Below are positions 54,868-63,665 of a stretch of 64,000 nucleotides of DNA, piece after piece. The position numbers were made by a program, and so were the translations under genes. Positions within the stretch are counted from its first letter, which is position 1; each line of letters opens with the position of its first letter. Source of the stretch: Roseateles sp. SL47 (GTDB lineage: Bacteria; Pseudomonadota; Gammaproteobacteria; Burkholderiales; Burkholderiaceae_C); the NCBI RefSeq assembly GCF_026625885.1, contig NZ_CP113068.1, positions 2,232,001-2,296,000 of the forward strand. Reading direction: 5' to 3'. The notes under the pieces are model-generated. The model saw only the letters and a program-made list of their open reading frames with translations, had not been told where the DNA came from and searched no databases.

Positions 54868-55776
54868 TCAATGCGGATGCTGCGGTGTGACACTGCGGCT
54901 TGTAGCCGATTGTCCCCCCTGCAGGCGTGCCGCAGCGGCGCCGACGCTCCAGCGACGCAGGAGAAAGTCTCGGATCCCCTTGAGCATCCAGGTCACGCGC
55001 TCCAGCCCGCGGTCCAAGATGAAGGGGTAGACCAGAAACTTGGGCGGTAGCAGGGCGCCGAGACGGACTTTCGAGTACAGCGGCACATGGCGGAAGGTGA
55101 GCAGCCGCAACGTATCCCGGAACTGGAAGTAGTGGCGATAGGGGGCGGGAACGTGATAGTGCATGCCCAGCACACTGCGCTGCGCCAGCCCAAGTCGGTG
55201 GGCCATCGGTACATTGTCCAGCTTGAACAGGCGCCAGCCCTTCTGGCCCATTCGCCAACACCAGTCGAAGTCGACAAAATCCAGGAAGAGCTCTTCAGAG
55301 AACAGGTCTTCTGGCATCAGGTCACCGATAGGGAACAGCATGCCGGAGGTGGCCAGGCAGGTCACCGGTCGGGCCTTCACCTCGGGTGTGATCTCTGGCA
55401 GGCCGCTCGTTTCCAGGACGGAGTCGTCCAGCATGAGCGGGCCCACCGCGCAGCGCTGCCCGCCCAGGGATTGCAGCCCGTCTGCGAGTGCTTGAAGGAA
55501 ATCTGGCCCTGGCGTGCTGTCCTGATCGAACAGGATCACCGCATCACACCCCATCTCCCGTGCTTGGCGGATGCCCTGATTGAGCGCCGCACCGAGTCCC
55601 TTGTTCCGTCCATCCTGCAGCAGGGTCAGCTCGGGACAGTGCCCGAAGTCGTGTCCGCCCGGCGTGTTGTCCACCACGATGACGGCCTGGCAGCGGGCCG
55701 CCAGGGGGGCAACCCGTTCGCGGAAGGCCGCATCAGGCCGGTAGGTGGTGTAAATGGCCGCAATTCGATCAATCAT
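54868..55776 (-). CDS. Glycosyltransferase family 2 (rhamnosyltransferase-like)
   Basis: A 302-residue GT2 protein. It opens IAAIYTTYRPDAAFRERV. The NKGLGAALNQGI and ILFDQDSTPGPDFL segments are the signature of dTDP-rhamnosyltransferase-type GT2 enzymes; DFVDFDWCWRMGQKGW follows. No dTDP-rhamnose genes are seen in the window; the resemblance does not prove the donor. Same operon as its neighbours. Confidence 0.87.
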   Translation of the reverse strand: MIDRIAAIYTTYRPDAAFRERVAPLAARCQAVIVVDNTPGGHDFGHCPELTLLQDGRNKGLGAALNQGIRQAREMGCDAVILFDQDSTPGPDFLQALADGLQSLGGQRCAVGPLMLDDSVLETSGLPEITPEVKARPVTCLATSGMLFPIGDLMPEDLFSEELFLDFVDFDWCWRMGQKGWRLFKLDNVPMAHRLGLAQRSVLGMHYHVPAPYRHYFQFRDTLRLLTFRHVPLYSKVRLGALLPPKFLVYPFILDRGLERVTWMLKGIRDFLLRRWSVGAAAARLQGGQSATSRSVTPQHPH

Positions 55777-55802
55777 GGGACAGCAGGCGGGGAACAGGGC
55801 GA

Positions 55803-57065
55803 CTAGCCGGCGGATGAGCCGGATGCGACTGGGGTTGCAGGAGGCAGCACCGGCGCCGCAGTAGCGACACGGGTCGCAGCGTCGGCAGGGCGCGTACGGC
55901 GCGGGAAGCAGTGCACCAACAGCATCGTGGCGATGATCTGATTGGTGTCCAGGATGTAGGGGTTGCTGATGCCTGACAGCATGTAAAGCCAGAAGATCTG
56001 CTGGCCTTCACGGCTGAGGGTGCGCCGGGCGAAATAGAGGAGCGTAACGCCGTACAGAGCGGCTCCGATGAGCCCCAATTGATAGCCCACGAACAGCGCC
56101 TGCAGTTCGATGTAAAGGCTGTCGGAGTAATCGTTGAGCCGGCCGTTGGGAAACCTGCTGCCCAGACCCGCTCCGGTCAGCACCGCTGCCGGCAACGCGT
56201 CCGTGGCCCGCACAACCGCCTCGATCTGGTCAAAGCGGACGCCCATCGAAGAGCCGGCGCCATCAAACTTGCGAGTGACGGAATTGATGCCGACATCAGA
56301 GTTTGCAACGGCCACCACCGCCAGCACGCTGAACACGGTCAGCCAGGTGCGGGTGTGGGTGTAGAAGTAAGACTTGAACCGCAGGAAGACGGCGACCCCG
56401 GCCATCAGGAAGTAGGTGAGATTGCCCGCAGCCAACAGACCGACAACAGCCGTGATGAGCCCCCAACTTCTGAAGCGCGACGGTGGCTGCCAAAGGCAGA
56501 TCGCGAACAGCAGCGGGATCAGCGCGTTGCCGATGACTTGGACACGGTAATAGACGCCGTCCAGCGTGTAGACGTCGCCCCAGTCACTCGTGAGGGCATA
56601 GGCGCGTACGGCACCACCCATCAGCGGATCCTGCATGACGGATAGGGTGAGCGACAGACCTGCGATGCCGATGGCCTGCAGCGTGACAGGGAAAAGCGCC
56701 CAGGCGGGCGATACCGGCTGGGAGCGAACCCCAAACGCCACCAAGGTGGCGATGGTGATGACCAGGAAGCGCAGACCGACCGTGGCCTCGTTACCTAGGA
56801 AGACGGACACCACCAGCGAGACGCAGCAATAGGCGAGCATGGGGACTATCGCCAAGGTGAGCTTGCTCAGGCGCAGCGTCACAGCCAGGATGAGCAGTGC
56901 CCAGGGGGCCGTGACACTGCTCAGTCCGGGGACCTGGGCGTGTCGGGTCAGCAGCAGGGTGGCGAGAGCGAAGGCCAGCGACAGGGCGACCGCCACTTTC
57001 GGACGACTTCCAGACGAAGGTCGGTCCACTGCCCAGTTGGAGAGGGGTTGCATGCTATTGCTCAT
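55803..57065 (-). CDS. Polymerase-like membrane protein (Wzy candidate)
   Basis: A 420-residue protein with about ten transmembrane segments and a long periplasmic loop in the second half (TGAGLGSRFPNGRLNDYSDSL). The arrangement of hydrophobic segments plus this loop with LYIELQALFVGYQLGLIG is typical of O-antigen polymerases and ligases, which share little sequence. As the only such protein in a locus with a flippase, it is the best candidate for Wzy. A Pro/Ala-rich tail ends the protein. Confidence 0.75.
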   Translation of the reverse strand: MSNSMQPLSNWAVDRPSSGSRPKVAVALSLAFALATLLLTRHAQVPGLSSVTAPWALLILAVTLRLSKLTLAIVPMLAYCCVSLVVSVFLGNEATVGLRFLVITIATLVAFGVRSQPVSPAWALFPVTLQAIGIAGLSLTLSVMQDPLMGGAVRAYALTSDWGDVYTLDGVYYRVQVIGNALIPLLFAICLWQPPSRFRSWGLITAVVGLLAAGNLTYFLMAGVAVFLRFKSYFYTHTRTWLTVFSVLAVVAVANSDVGINSVTRKFDGAGSSMGVRFDQIEAVVRATDALPAAVLTGAGLGSRFPNGRLNDYSDSLYIELQALFVGYQLGLIGAALYGVTLLYFARRTLSREGQQIFWLYMLSGISNPYILDTNQIIATMLLVHCFPRRTRPADAATRVATAAPVLPPATPVASGSSAG

Positions 57066-57080
57066 CGCGTGCTCATGACA

Positions 57081-58949
57081 TCAGGCCAGCCAGTAAATGA
57101 AGGCATGGTCCGGGCGGATGCCCCGTGACAGCAAATAGCCTAGCCGACGCACGGCACCGCCGCGCTCCGCATCGATGGCTTGTCGGCAGTCGCGAACGTT
57201 CAGGGTCGGCCACTGGCGCGACATCAGCGCCTGCAGCATGCCCAGGCGAAGGGATCGGGAGGTGCGCGCCTGGGCGCGGAAGCTGTCGAGCGCTCGTAGA
57301 CGGCCGGCCAGTCGCTGCAGCAGTGGGCCGCGCCGAGCGACGCCACACTGGTTGCGGCCGTGCTGGCGGTACAGCATCAGCGGCTGCTCGATGGCCTGGA
57401 TGCGTCCGGTGTATTTGCCGACCATGCCGATCCAGTAGTCGTGCATGGGGGCGCCCTCCGGCACGGGGAATGCGGCGTCGAGCAAGTCGCGGTTGCCCAT
57501 CATGGTGCAGCCGGCCACGACGTTGATCACCGGCAGACCTGCCAGATTGCGGGCATAGGGGCGTGCGCTCAGGGTGTCCCAGAAGGAGTCGGCGGTTGGC
57601 GTGAGATCCGCGTCTGTCACCGTCATGTCGCAGAACACCAGTCCCGGGGTACCCGCCGGGCAGTCCAGCGCTTGCAATCGCTCCAGCGACGTTGCCAGTT
57701 TCTCGGGCTGCCAGACATCGTCCTGGTCGCAGAACGCGAATACCGGAGCCTGCACATGGGTGCTCAGCGCGTTGAGACAGCGGACCGTGCCGAGGTTGCC
57801 CAGGTCATCCTCGATCAACACGAAACGGTCCGGGTGGGTGGCGGAATAGTGGCGCAGGATTTCCAGCGACGAGTCCTTGGAACCGTCGTCGCGCATCAGG
57901 CAGCGCCAGGCGGTGTGCGTCTGCGAGAGCAGCGAGTCCAACTGGGCTTGCAGATACTGGCCGCCGTTGTAAACCGGCAAGAGGATGTCGATGGTCGCCA
58001 TGAATGAAGACGTCGAAAGAGCCCCGTGCGCACGGTGCTGGGGCCGCTCTGGGACCTTGCCGGTCAACAGCCATCGTTGCATGGCTCGAGCTGCGTTGGG
58101 ATGCTCTTTTTGCAAACGTTGGTGGAACCGGAAGAGGCGATAGGGCCGCACAATGCGAGCCAGAAGCGGCCACTCACGCAGAAGCAGGCGCTCTGACTCC
58201 AACATGTTGATGATCCGCCAAACCGGCATGGCTCCGAGTTCGACCACCGAAAGGTCATGCGACAACGTGCAGTCGATCACTCGCACGGACCGCCGCAGAC
58301 TGTGCAGCCGAGTGAAGATCCAATGATCAACACCGTCGAGCCAGAGTTGTTCCGGTGGCGTGCCCATATCGCTGAACGCAGACGCTCGCAGCAACGTGCC
58401 GGAGGCGATCGCCGTCAGCCGCGCGTGCGCGGGAGCTTCTGCGTGGATGGGCAGCGGTCGCACAATGCCGGTATCCGCAATAACGCCGGGTGACACGGGC
58501 AGATCCCCGTGACAGACTCGTGGCACCAGTGCTGCCACCGTCGTATCAGTGGCGCCGGCGATGGCCGCCTTCTCCAGGAAGCCTGCAGGCAGGACGGTGT
58601 CCTGATCCAGCAGCAACAGCCACTGGTAGCCCAACTGTTGGGCTAGTTCGGCGGCGGTGAGAAAGCCGGCCCGGGTGCCACCGTTTGCCGGGTCGTGCCG
58701 GTAACTGAGTCGGGGGTCGGAGCGGAGCGCTTCCGGCAGCTCGGCAGGCTCGGGCGAGTTGTCGTGAAAGACGACGTGAGTCAACGAAAATGAAGCACTG
58801 GCGGGAGGCTCGCTCAACCAGGCCGAAAGTACCGGCCAGGCCGCTGCTTCCGTCGGCGCGCGTCGAAACAGGACAACGATGGCAAGGACGGACCCTTCTC
58901 GCACGGGGTTCGCGGAAGCGGTGTTGGGCGGAACACGAGAGGTAGTCAT
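57081..58949 (-). CDS. Two-domain glycosyltransferase (GT2-GT2 fusion)
   Basis: A 622-residue protein with two GT2 domains. The first, about 15-300, is rhamnosyltransferase-like (LLLLDQDTVLPAGFL, VALVPRV). The second starts at MATIDILLPVYNGGQYLQAQ near residue 315 and has FAFCDQDDVWQPEKLATSL and HDYWIGMVG. The second domain has its own internal ATG at about 58000, so it may have arisen by fusion of two adjacent genes. One protein could add two successive sugars. The ATG at 58949 lies 14 bp after the upstream stop. Confidence 0.85.
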   Translation of the reverse strand: MTTSRVPPNTASANPVREGSVLAIVVLFRRAPTEAAAWPVLSAWLSEPPASASFSLTHVVFHDNSPEPAELPEALRSDPRLSYRHDPANGGTRAGFLTAAELAQQLGYQWLLLLDQDTVLPAGFLEKAAIAGATDTTVAALVPRVCHGDLPVSPGVIADTGIVRPLPIHAEAPAHARLTAIASGTLLRASAFSDMGTPPEQLWLDGVDHWIFTRLHSLRRSVRVIDCTLSHDLSVVELGAMPVWRIINMLESERLLLREWPLLARIVRPYRLFRFHQRLQKEHPNAARAMQRWLLTGKVPERPQHRAHGALSTSSFMATIDILLPVYNGGQYLQAQLDSLLSQTHTAWRCLMRDDGSKDSSLEILRHYSATHPDRFVLIEDDLGNLGTVRCLNALSTHVQAPVFAFCDQDDVWQPEKLATSLERLQALDCPAGTPGLVFCDMTVTDADLTPTADSFWDTLSARPYARNLAGLPVINVVAGCTMMGNRDLLDAAFPVPEGAPMHDYWIGMVGKYTGRIQAIEQPLMLYRQHGRNQCGVARRGPLLQRLAGRLRALDSFRAQARTSRSLRLGMLQALMSRQWPTLNVRDCRQAIDAERGGAVRRLGYLLSRGIRPDHAFIYWLA

Positions 58950-58963
58950 CGGCGCTGCAGCTT

Positions 58964-59578
58964 TCAACGGATGGGCATCCATGTCCCGGTCGTCCTGTCG
59001 AAACGCTTGATCGGGCGCGCAGGCGTTCCCACGCACAGCGTCTCGGCGGGAAGGTGTCCCCGCACCACTGAATTGGCTCCCACCACGACACCGTCCCCAA
59101 TGTCACTGCCGGGCAGTACCACCACTCCATCGGCCAGAAAGACTCGATGTCCAATGCGGACAGGTTCGCCCGACAGGACGCGGGCCGTTGGCGGCTCATC
59201 TGGACTGGAGTGGGGACCTGCACCCTTGTAGGCACCATGATTGTGATCCGTCACATGGACCTTGCTGCCGATCAACACGTCATGGCCAATCGTCAGCGAG
59301 AACGCACACGCGATGTGGACGTTGTCGCTGCAACTAAGCCGCTCTCCGATATGTAATTTCGGGTCCAGCGGCTTCGAGCCGTCATGGGTCACGGCAGCCA
59401 GCCAAAGACCGCGTCCAGCACGAAAACCCCGGCCGACACGAATCTTTCGATCGGCAACGATCATGCTGCCTGCGCCTAGCACAAGACCGGGACAGTCCAA
59501 AAGGCGAGACCACATCCACGAGCGCACGCGCGTGGCCAGCATGTCGGGGCCCAGGGCCAGGACGCGGATCCACTTCAT
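58964..59578 (-). CDS. Hexapeptide-repeat acyltransferase (WcaF/LacA-like)
   Basis: A 204-residue left-handed beta-helix protein with isoleucine-patch repeats (VHIACAFSLTIGHDVLIGSK, VRIGHRVFLADGVVVLPGSD, IGDGVVVGANSVVRG). The His-containing loop VTDHNHGAYKGAGPHSSPDE is typical of sugar O-acetyltransferases related to WcaF. It probably acetylates the second polysaccharide. It overlaps the upstream glycosyltransferase by ATGA. Confidence 0.87.
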   Translation of the reverse strand: MKWIRVLALGPDMLATRVRSWMWSRLLDCPGLVLGAGSMIVADRKIRVGRGFRAGRGLWLAAVTHDGSKPLDPKLHIGERLSCSDNVHIACAFSLTIGHDVLIGSKVHVTDHNHGAYKGAGPHSSPDEPPTARVLSGEPVRIGHRVFLADGVVVLPGSDIGDGVVVGANSVVRGHLPAETLCVGTPARPIKRFDRTTGTWMPIR

Positions 59579-60606
59579 AGCGGTCGCAGCGCGCCGCGGG
59601 CGCGAGCGTTGAGCCTATCGTAAAGACTGACGAGGCGGGCGATCAAGCTGTTGAATCTCATCAGCCAGCGGGCAGAGCGCATCGGCAAGGATTCCAGCGG
59701 TAGCACCAGGAGCCGGTAGACCAGGGAGCTCCCCAATTGCGACTGCATGGCCGACGCAGCGCGTTCTGATCGGTCGAAGTCGCCCAGCGTGGCTTGGCGC
59801 AGCGCCCAGACGACGCTCGGCAGGAAATAGATGGACGTGCGGCTCACCAGCAGTTCCGCAAGCCTTCTGGATTCCTTGTCGCCAACGAACACCTCGCGGG
59901 CGATGCGTTGAAAGGAGTCGCCGAACACTCGAAGGACCGCATAACTCCCCCGATTGCCGGCAGTGGCGAAGACCGCGCGATTGCGAACGTGCACAAAGCG
60001 CTGTCCCTGGGCCAGCGCTCCGAACACCCAGCCCAGTTGAACCAGATGTGTGCCGGTGAATCGGCGCAGCGCCGCGTCGGGCGCAAATTGCCGACGAATC
60101 ACACAACCCGAGACGAAGGTCATCCCGACATGAATCAGGCTGGCAAAGGCTCGGCGGTCCAGAAAGGTGGCGTCAAGCGCTTCAGACCTGAGGGTCTCGC
60201 GGTCCGCGCCGGTCACAGCGTCCATGTCCTTGCTGTTGATGTACACCAGGTCCGGTGAGGACTGCTTCAGCATGGTGAGCAGGACGGAAATGAGTCCCCG
60301 CTGAGGCAGATCGTCATCGCCGATGATCCAGAAATACTCAGTCTTGACCTCGGCGATACAGCGGCAGAAGTTCTCGTCGGGGCCTAGATTCTGGGCATGT
60401 CGCAGCACCCGCGTGTCCGGTACCTGGGCAGCGAACGCTCTCGTGACTTCCGGAGTGACATCCGTGGACCCGTTGTCACCAATCACCACGCGCACGAGAC
60501 CGGGTTGTGTCGCCAGTTCGGCCTGCAACACGTCGAGCAATGCTCCAAGGCAATCGGCTCGGTTATAGGTCGGGATGCAGACTGTGAGGAGGGGAGCAGT
60601 CGTCAT
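59575..60606 (-). CDS. Glycosyltransferase family 2
   Basis: A 343-residue GT-A protein. It opens LLTVCIPTYNRADCLGALLD, then VVIGDNGSTDVTPEV and the DXD-type FWIIGDDDLPQRGL. The GDNGS and GDDD pair and an all-alpha C-terminal third place it with abequosyltransferase-like GT2 enzymes. The ATG at 60606 overlaps the flippase stop by 4 bp; the frame remains open far upstream without family sequence. Confidence 0.88.
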   Translation of the reverse strand: MTTAPLLTVCIPTYNRADCLGALLDVLQAELATQPGLVRVVIGDNGSTDVTPEVTRAFAAQVPDTRVLRHAQNLGPDENFCRCIAEVKTEYFWIIGDDDLPQRGLISVLLTMLKQSSPDLVYINSKDMDAVTGADRETLRSEALDATFLDRRAFASLIHVGMTFVSGCVIRRQFAPDAALRRFTGTHLVQLGWVFGALAQGQRFVHVRNRAVFATAGNRGSYAVLRVFGDSFQRIAREVFVGDKESRRLAELLVSRTSIYFLPSVVWALRQATLGDFDRSERAASAMQSQLGSSLVYRLLVLPLESLPMRSARWLMRFNSLIARLVSLYDRLNARARGALRPL

Positions 60607-61985
60607 TCCGACCTCCGGCGATAGGTCGTATAGATGATCGTGACCCAGGGCAGGGCAACCAGAAGCGTGACACTGCTGTAGGCTGCGACAGCGGCCGTCA
60701 GACTGTGGCCTGCCATCCCATAGGCACCCACGGCAATTAGCACGGCAGTCACCAGAGACTGGCCGAGCAGAGGCTCTTCTTTGTGAGCGCGCATGTAAAC
60801 CGCCATCGCAAAGATCGCCGCGTTGGCAACGGTGGCTGACGCCATCATCAGCAGGGCCGGTAAGGGCGGGATGCGATTCAGCACCGCCGGTGCAAATTGG
60901 CCGCCAATCTCCACAATCAGGACGAATGCCGCCACGCAAAGCGCAGTGACTCCGACAGTGCGCTTTGCCACGCGGTCAAACAGGGCATTCAGTTCCTTCC
61001 GCTCATGTCGGGCGACGTGCGCGGACATGGCAGGGACCTTCGCAGAAACCCAGCTGATTCCGAGCGTCAAGATCGACCAGAAGATCGTGTGCGCCAAGCC
61101 GAGCCTGCCGGCGTCCACCGGACCTTGCTGTGAGAAAACAATCGGCGTCAGGAAGTTAAAGATGAAATATCCACTCATCCAACTGAGTGCGATGCGCCAC
61201 TGCAGCGGGAAAATGTCCCGCCGCCACGTATAGCGATGGACACCATCAGTGTCTAGAAGGTTGTAGGCGGCACCCCGCAATTGCTTCAGGGTTGCATGTC
61301 GGCTGAGCCAGACTATGGCCATCACCGCAGAAGCGGCCGGAACGGCCACCGCAGCCCAAAGGCCCTGATGGCTGAACAGCAGCACCCACAGCACGGCGTA
61401 GCCGACCATGGACTGGTGCATCCGCAAACGCGCAATTTGACCGACCTCACCCAACCCTTCACAGATCGCCAGACGTGCGCTCATGGCGAGATTCAGCGCT
61501 GTCGCACCAATCAGGGCGACCCAGGGGGGCAGCCATTCCATGATGGGCAGGGTGCCTTTCAAGGAGAAGAAGTAGCCCCCCCCGGCCAAGGCCGCCGCGA
61601 AGAACAGGGTGGCCATGGTGGCGTTCCACCTCGCTGCCAACCTGAGAAGCGAGGAGAGTCCGACCAGCCACTTCTGGTCGCCGCTCAACACCCCATGGGT
61701 CTCCCGGCGCAAGTGTGCTGCAGTGTGACTGGTCAGTTGGGTGAGCACATGGTTCAGCCCCAGCTCGAAGAAGATCTGAGCTGCAAGAACGGAGGCAAAC
61801 GTGTAGTAGTAGCCCTGCTGGGCCGGGGTCAGAAATGCCGGGATCAGCAGCGCTGTTCCGCCTCCTGCAAGGACTGACCAGCCCCGGCTCAGAAGGGTCA
61901 GGAAGATGTGGATATCCATCCCGGCCAAACGGATCAAGCGCCCCACTGCGGTGGTGGAGGCACCCGGCATTGGTGATGGACTCAC
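60603..61985 (-). CDS. Oligosaccharide flippase (Wzx-like)
   Basis: A 460-residue polytopic protein with about 12 transmembrane helices (TFASVLAAQIFFELGLNHVL, ILTLGISWVSAKVPAMSAHV). It resembles MOP-family exporters of lipid-linked sugars but is not close to the flippase at 21427. The GTG at 61985 overlaps the transketolase stop (GTGA); an ATG at 61970 is an alternative. Together with the Wzy candidate it indicates Wzy-dependent assembly of the second glycan. Confidence 0.82.
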   Translation of the reverse strand: MSPSPMPGASTTAVGRLIRLAGMDIHIFLTLLSRGWSVLAGGGTALLIPAFLTPAQQGYYYTFASVLAAQIFFELGLNHVLTQLTSHTAAHLRRETHGVLSGDQKWLVGLSSLLRLAARWNATMATLFFAAALAGGGYFFSLKGTLPIMEWLPPWVALIGATALNLAMSARLAICEGLGEVGQIARLRMHQSMVGYAVLWVLLFSHQGLWAAVAVPAASAVMAIVWLSRHATLKQLRGAAYNLLDTDGVHRYTWRRDIFPLQWRIALSWMSGYFIFNFLTPIVFSQQGPVDAGRLGLAHTIFWSILTLGISWVSAKVPAMSAHVARHERKELNALFDRVAKRTVGVTALCVAAFVLIVEIGGQFAPAVLNRIPPLPALLMMASATVANAAIFAMAVYMRAHKEEPLLGQSLVTAVLIAVGAYGMAGHSLTAAVAAYSSVTLLVALPWVTIIYTTYRRRSE

Positions 61986-62857
61986 AAGCCGCCCAGCCGA
62001 TTCAGCGTCGCCTGCGACCCGACAGTGCCGCAGACTTCAGGACTGAGCGCGACCGGCCGCACGATGCATGCCAGCTTGGAGTCCATGGCCTTCGCCTCCA
62101 GCATCCACGAGCCGAAGCCCCCATCTTGCAGGTGGTCCTCGATCGTTACCACCTCATCGTAGGGCCTCAAGATCTCGGCCTGGGCTGTCTTGTCGGCCAT
62201 CGACCACAGCGGCATTGAGTGAACCGCGTGACCAGCGTGGGCCTCCTGCTTGACCCAGTCCATGGCGACCTGCAGACCCGCACCGGTGCTGAGCAGGGTG
62301 CGCTCGCCGCTACCCTCGCGGACTTTCAGCCAGCGGCCCGGGGCCACATCCGGGGGCGCTGGATGGAAATTCGGTTCACCCGCCTTGCCCAGACGGAGGT
62401 AGGACGGTCCGGGGTTGTTGACGAGGTAGCGCATGCAGGCACGCGTTTCCATCGGATCCCCCGGGGCTGCAATCAGCATATGCGGCAGCGTGCGCATCAG
62501 AGCATAGTCCTGCACCGCATGGTGGGAATAGCCAAGCGCTCCATAGGCCAGTCCTCCTCCCACGGCGACGACCGTCACCGGGAGTTGGTGATAGGCCACG
62601 TCATTGCGGATCTGTTCAGCGCAGCGGAACGTTGGGAAGTTGGCGATGGAGTACGTGAAGACGTGGTAACCCTCGGAGGCCATGCCCGCAGCCAGACCTG
62701 TCATGTTCTGCTCGGCCACGCCAGCGTTGATGAAGCGGTCGGGGAACTCATCCGCAAAGGGCTCAATCACTGAGTAGCCAAGATCACCGACGATCAGCGC
62801 GATCTGCGGATGCACGCGCGCCAGCGTCACCAACTCGTTGATAAAGGCGTTACGCAT
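61982..62857 (-). CDS. Transketolase-like protein, C-terminal subunit
   Basis: A 291-residue protein equal to the pyrimidine-binding and C-terminal domains of a transketolase. The catalytic Glu that activates thiamine diphosphate is in INAGVAEQNMTGLAAGMA; the nucleotide-like VEDHLQDGGFGSW follows. It pairs with the N-terminal subunit gene just upstream (8-bp overlap). Split transketolases occur in several O-antigen and secondary-metabolite loci. GGAGG precedes the ATG at 62857. Confidence 0.9.
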   Translation of the reverse strand: MRNAFINELVTLARVHPQIALIVGDLGYSVIEPFADEFPDRFINAGVAEQNMTGLAAGMASEGYHVFTYSIANFPTFRCAEQIRNDVAYHQLPVTVVAVGGGLAYGALGYSHHAVQDYALMRTLPHMLIAAPGDPMETRACMRYLVNNPGPSYLRLGKAGEPNFHPAPPDVAPGRWLKVREGSGERTLLSTGAGLQVAMDWVKQEAHAGHAVHSMPLWSMADKTAQAEILRPYDEVVTIEDHLQDGGFGSWMLEAKAMDSKLACIVRPVALSPEVCGTVGSQATLNRLGGL

Positions 62858-63665
62858 GGCGGATCTCCTCCAGGGCCTGTGCAAGTTGGTCAGCTGAGGG
62901 CGATTTGTAGTGCCAATCGACACTGTTCTCCATGAAGCTGACGCCCTTTCCCTTCGTCGTATGGGCAATCAGGAAAGAGGGCTTGCCGGCTTCCCACGGC
63001 GCGGCAGCGAGCGCTTCGTCCAAGGCACCATGGTCATGGCCGTCGACCTCACGCACGGCCCAGCCGAAAGCCCGAGCCTTGTCGGCGAGCGGCTCCACGC
63101 GCAGCGTTTTGTCGACGGTCGTGAGGCTTTGCAGTTTGTTGTAGTCAATGATGGCCACCAGGTTGTCCAACTGGTGATGAGCTGCGAAGAGCATCGCTTC
63201 CCAGTTCGACCCTTCACCAAGCTCACCGTCGCTCAGCAGCACGAAGGTCCGCCATGGCTGCCTGGAGCGTTTGGCCGCGAGCGCCTTGCCGGTGCCAAAG
63301 GGCAGACCGTGACCCAGTGAACCCGTCGAGAACTCGACCCCGGGCACCTTGTGGCTGATGTGATTCATCAGGTTGGAGTGATCGCGACCGTAGGTGGCGA
63401 GCGAGGCCTCACTGATGAATCCACGAGCCGCGAGCGTGGCATACACGGCCACGCAGGCGTGCCCCTTGCTGAGGATGAAGCGGTCGCGCAGGGCCCAGTC
63501 GGGCCTCTGAGGATCCACTTTCATCACCGAGCCGTAGAGCACCGTGACGATGTCTGCAATCGAGAGCGCGCTGCCGATGTGGGAAGCCTTGGCGTGATGC
63601 ACCATGGTCAAAGCGTGGCCACGGACCGTTGCGGCAAGCGTCTTGAGTTCGGAGGGGGCAGTCAT
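62850..63665 (-). CDS. Transketolase-like protein, N-terminal subunit
   Basis: A 271-residue protein equal to the pyrophosphate-binding domain of transketolase. The conserved HIGSALSIADI and STGSLGHGLPFGTG lie early; the Mg-thiamine-diphosphate site is SDGELGEGSNWEA at 145-157 with DYNKLQ. It should form a heteromer with the next gene. In this locus it could supply sedoheptulose 7-phosphate for GmhA, or transfer a two-carbon unit to a sugar nucleotide; sequence does not decide. ATGA overlap with the upstream epimerase gene. Confidence 0.9.
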   Translation of the reverse strand: MTAPSELKTLAATVRGHALTMVHHAKASHIGSALSIADIVTVLYGSVMKVDPQRPDWALRDRFILSKGHACVAVYATLAARGFISEASLATYGRDHSNLMNHISHKVPGVEFSTGSLGHGLPFGTGKALAAKRSRQPWRTFVLLSDGELGEGSNWEAMLFAAHHQLDNLVAIIDYNKLQSLTTVDKTLRVEPLADKARAFGWAVREVDGHDHGALDEALAAAPWEAGKPSFLIAHTTKGKGVSFMENSVDWHYKSPSADQLAQALEEIRHA

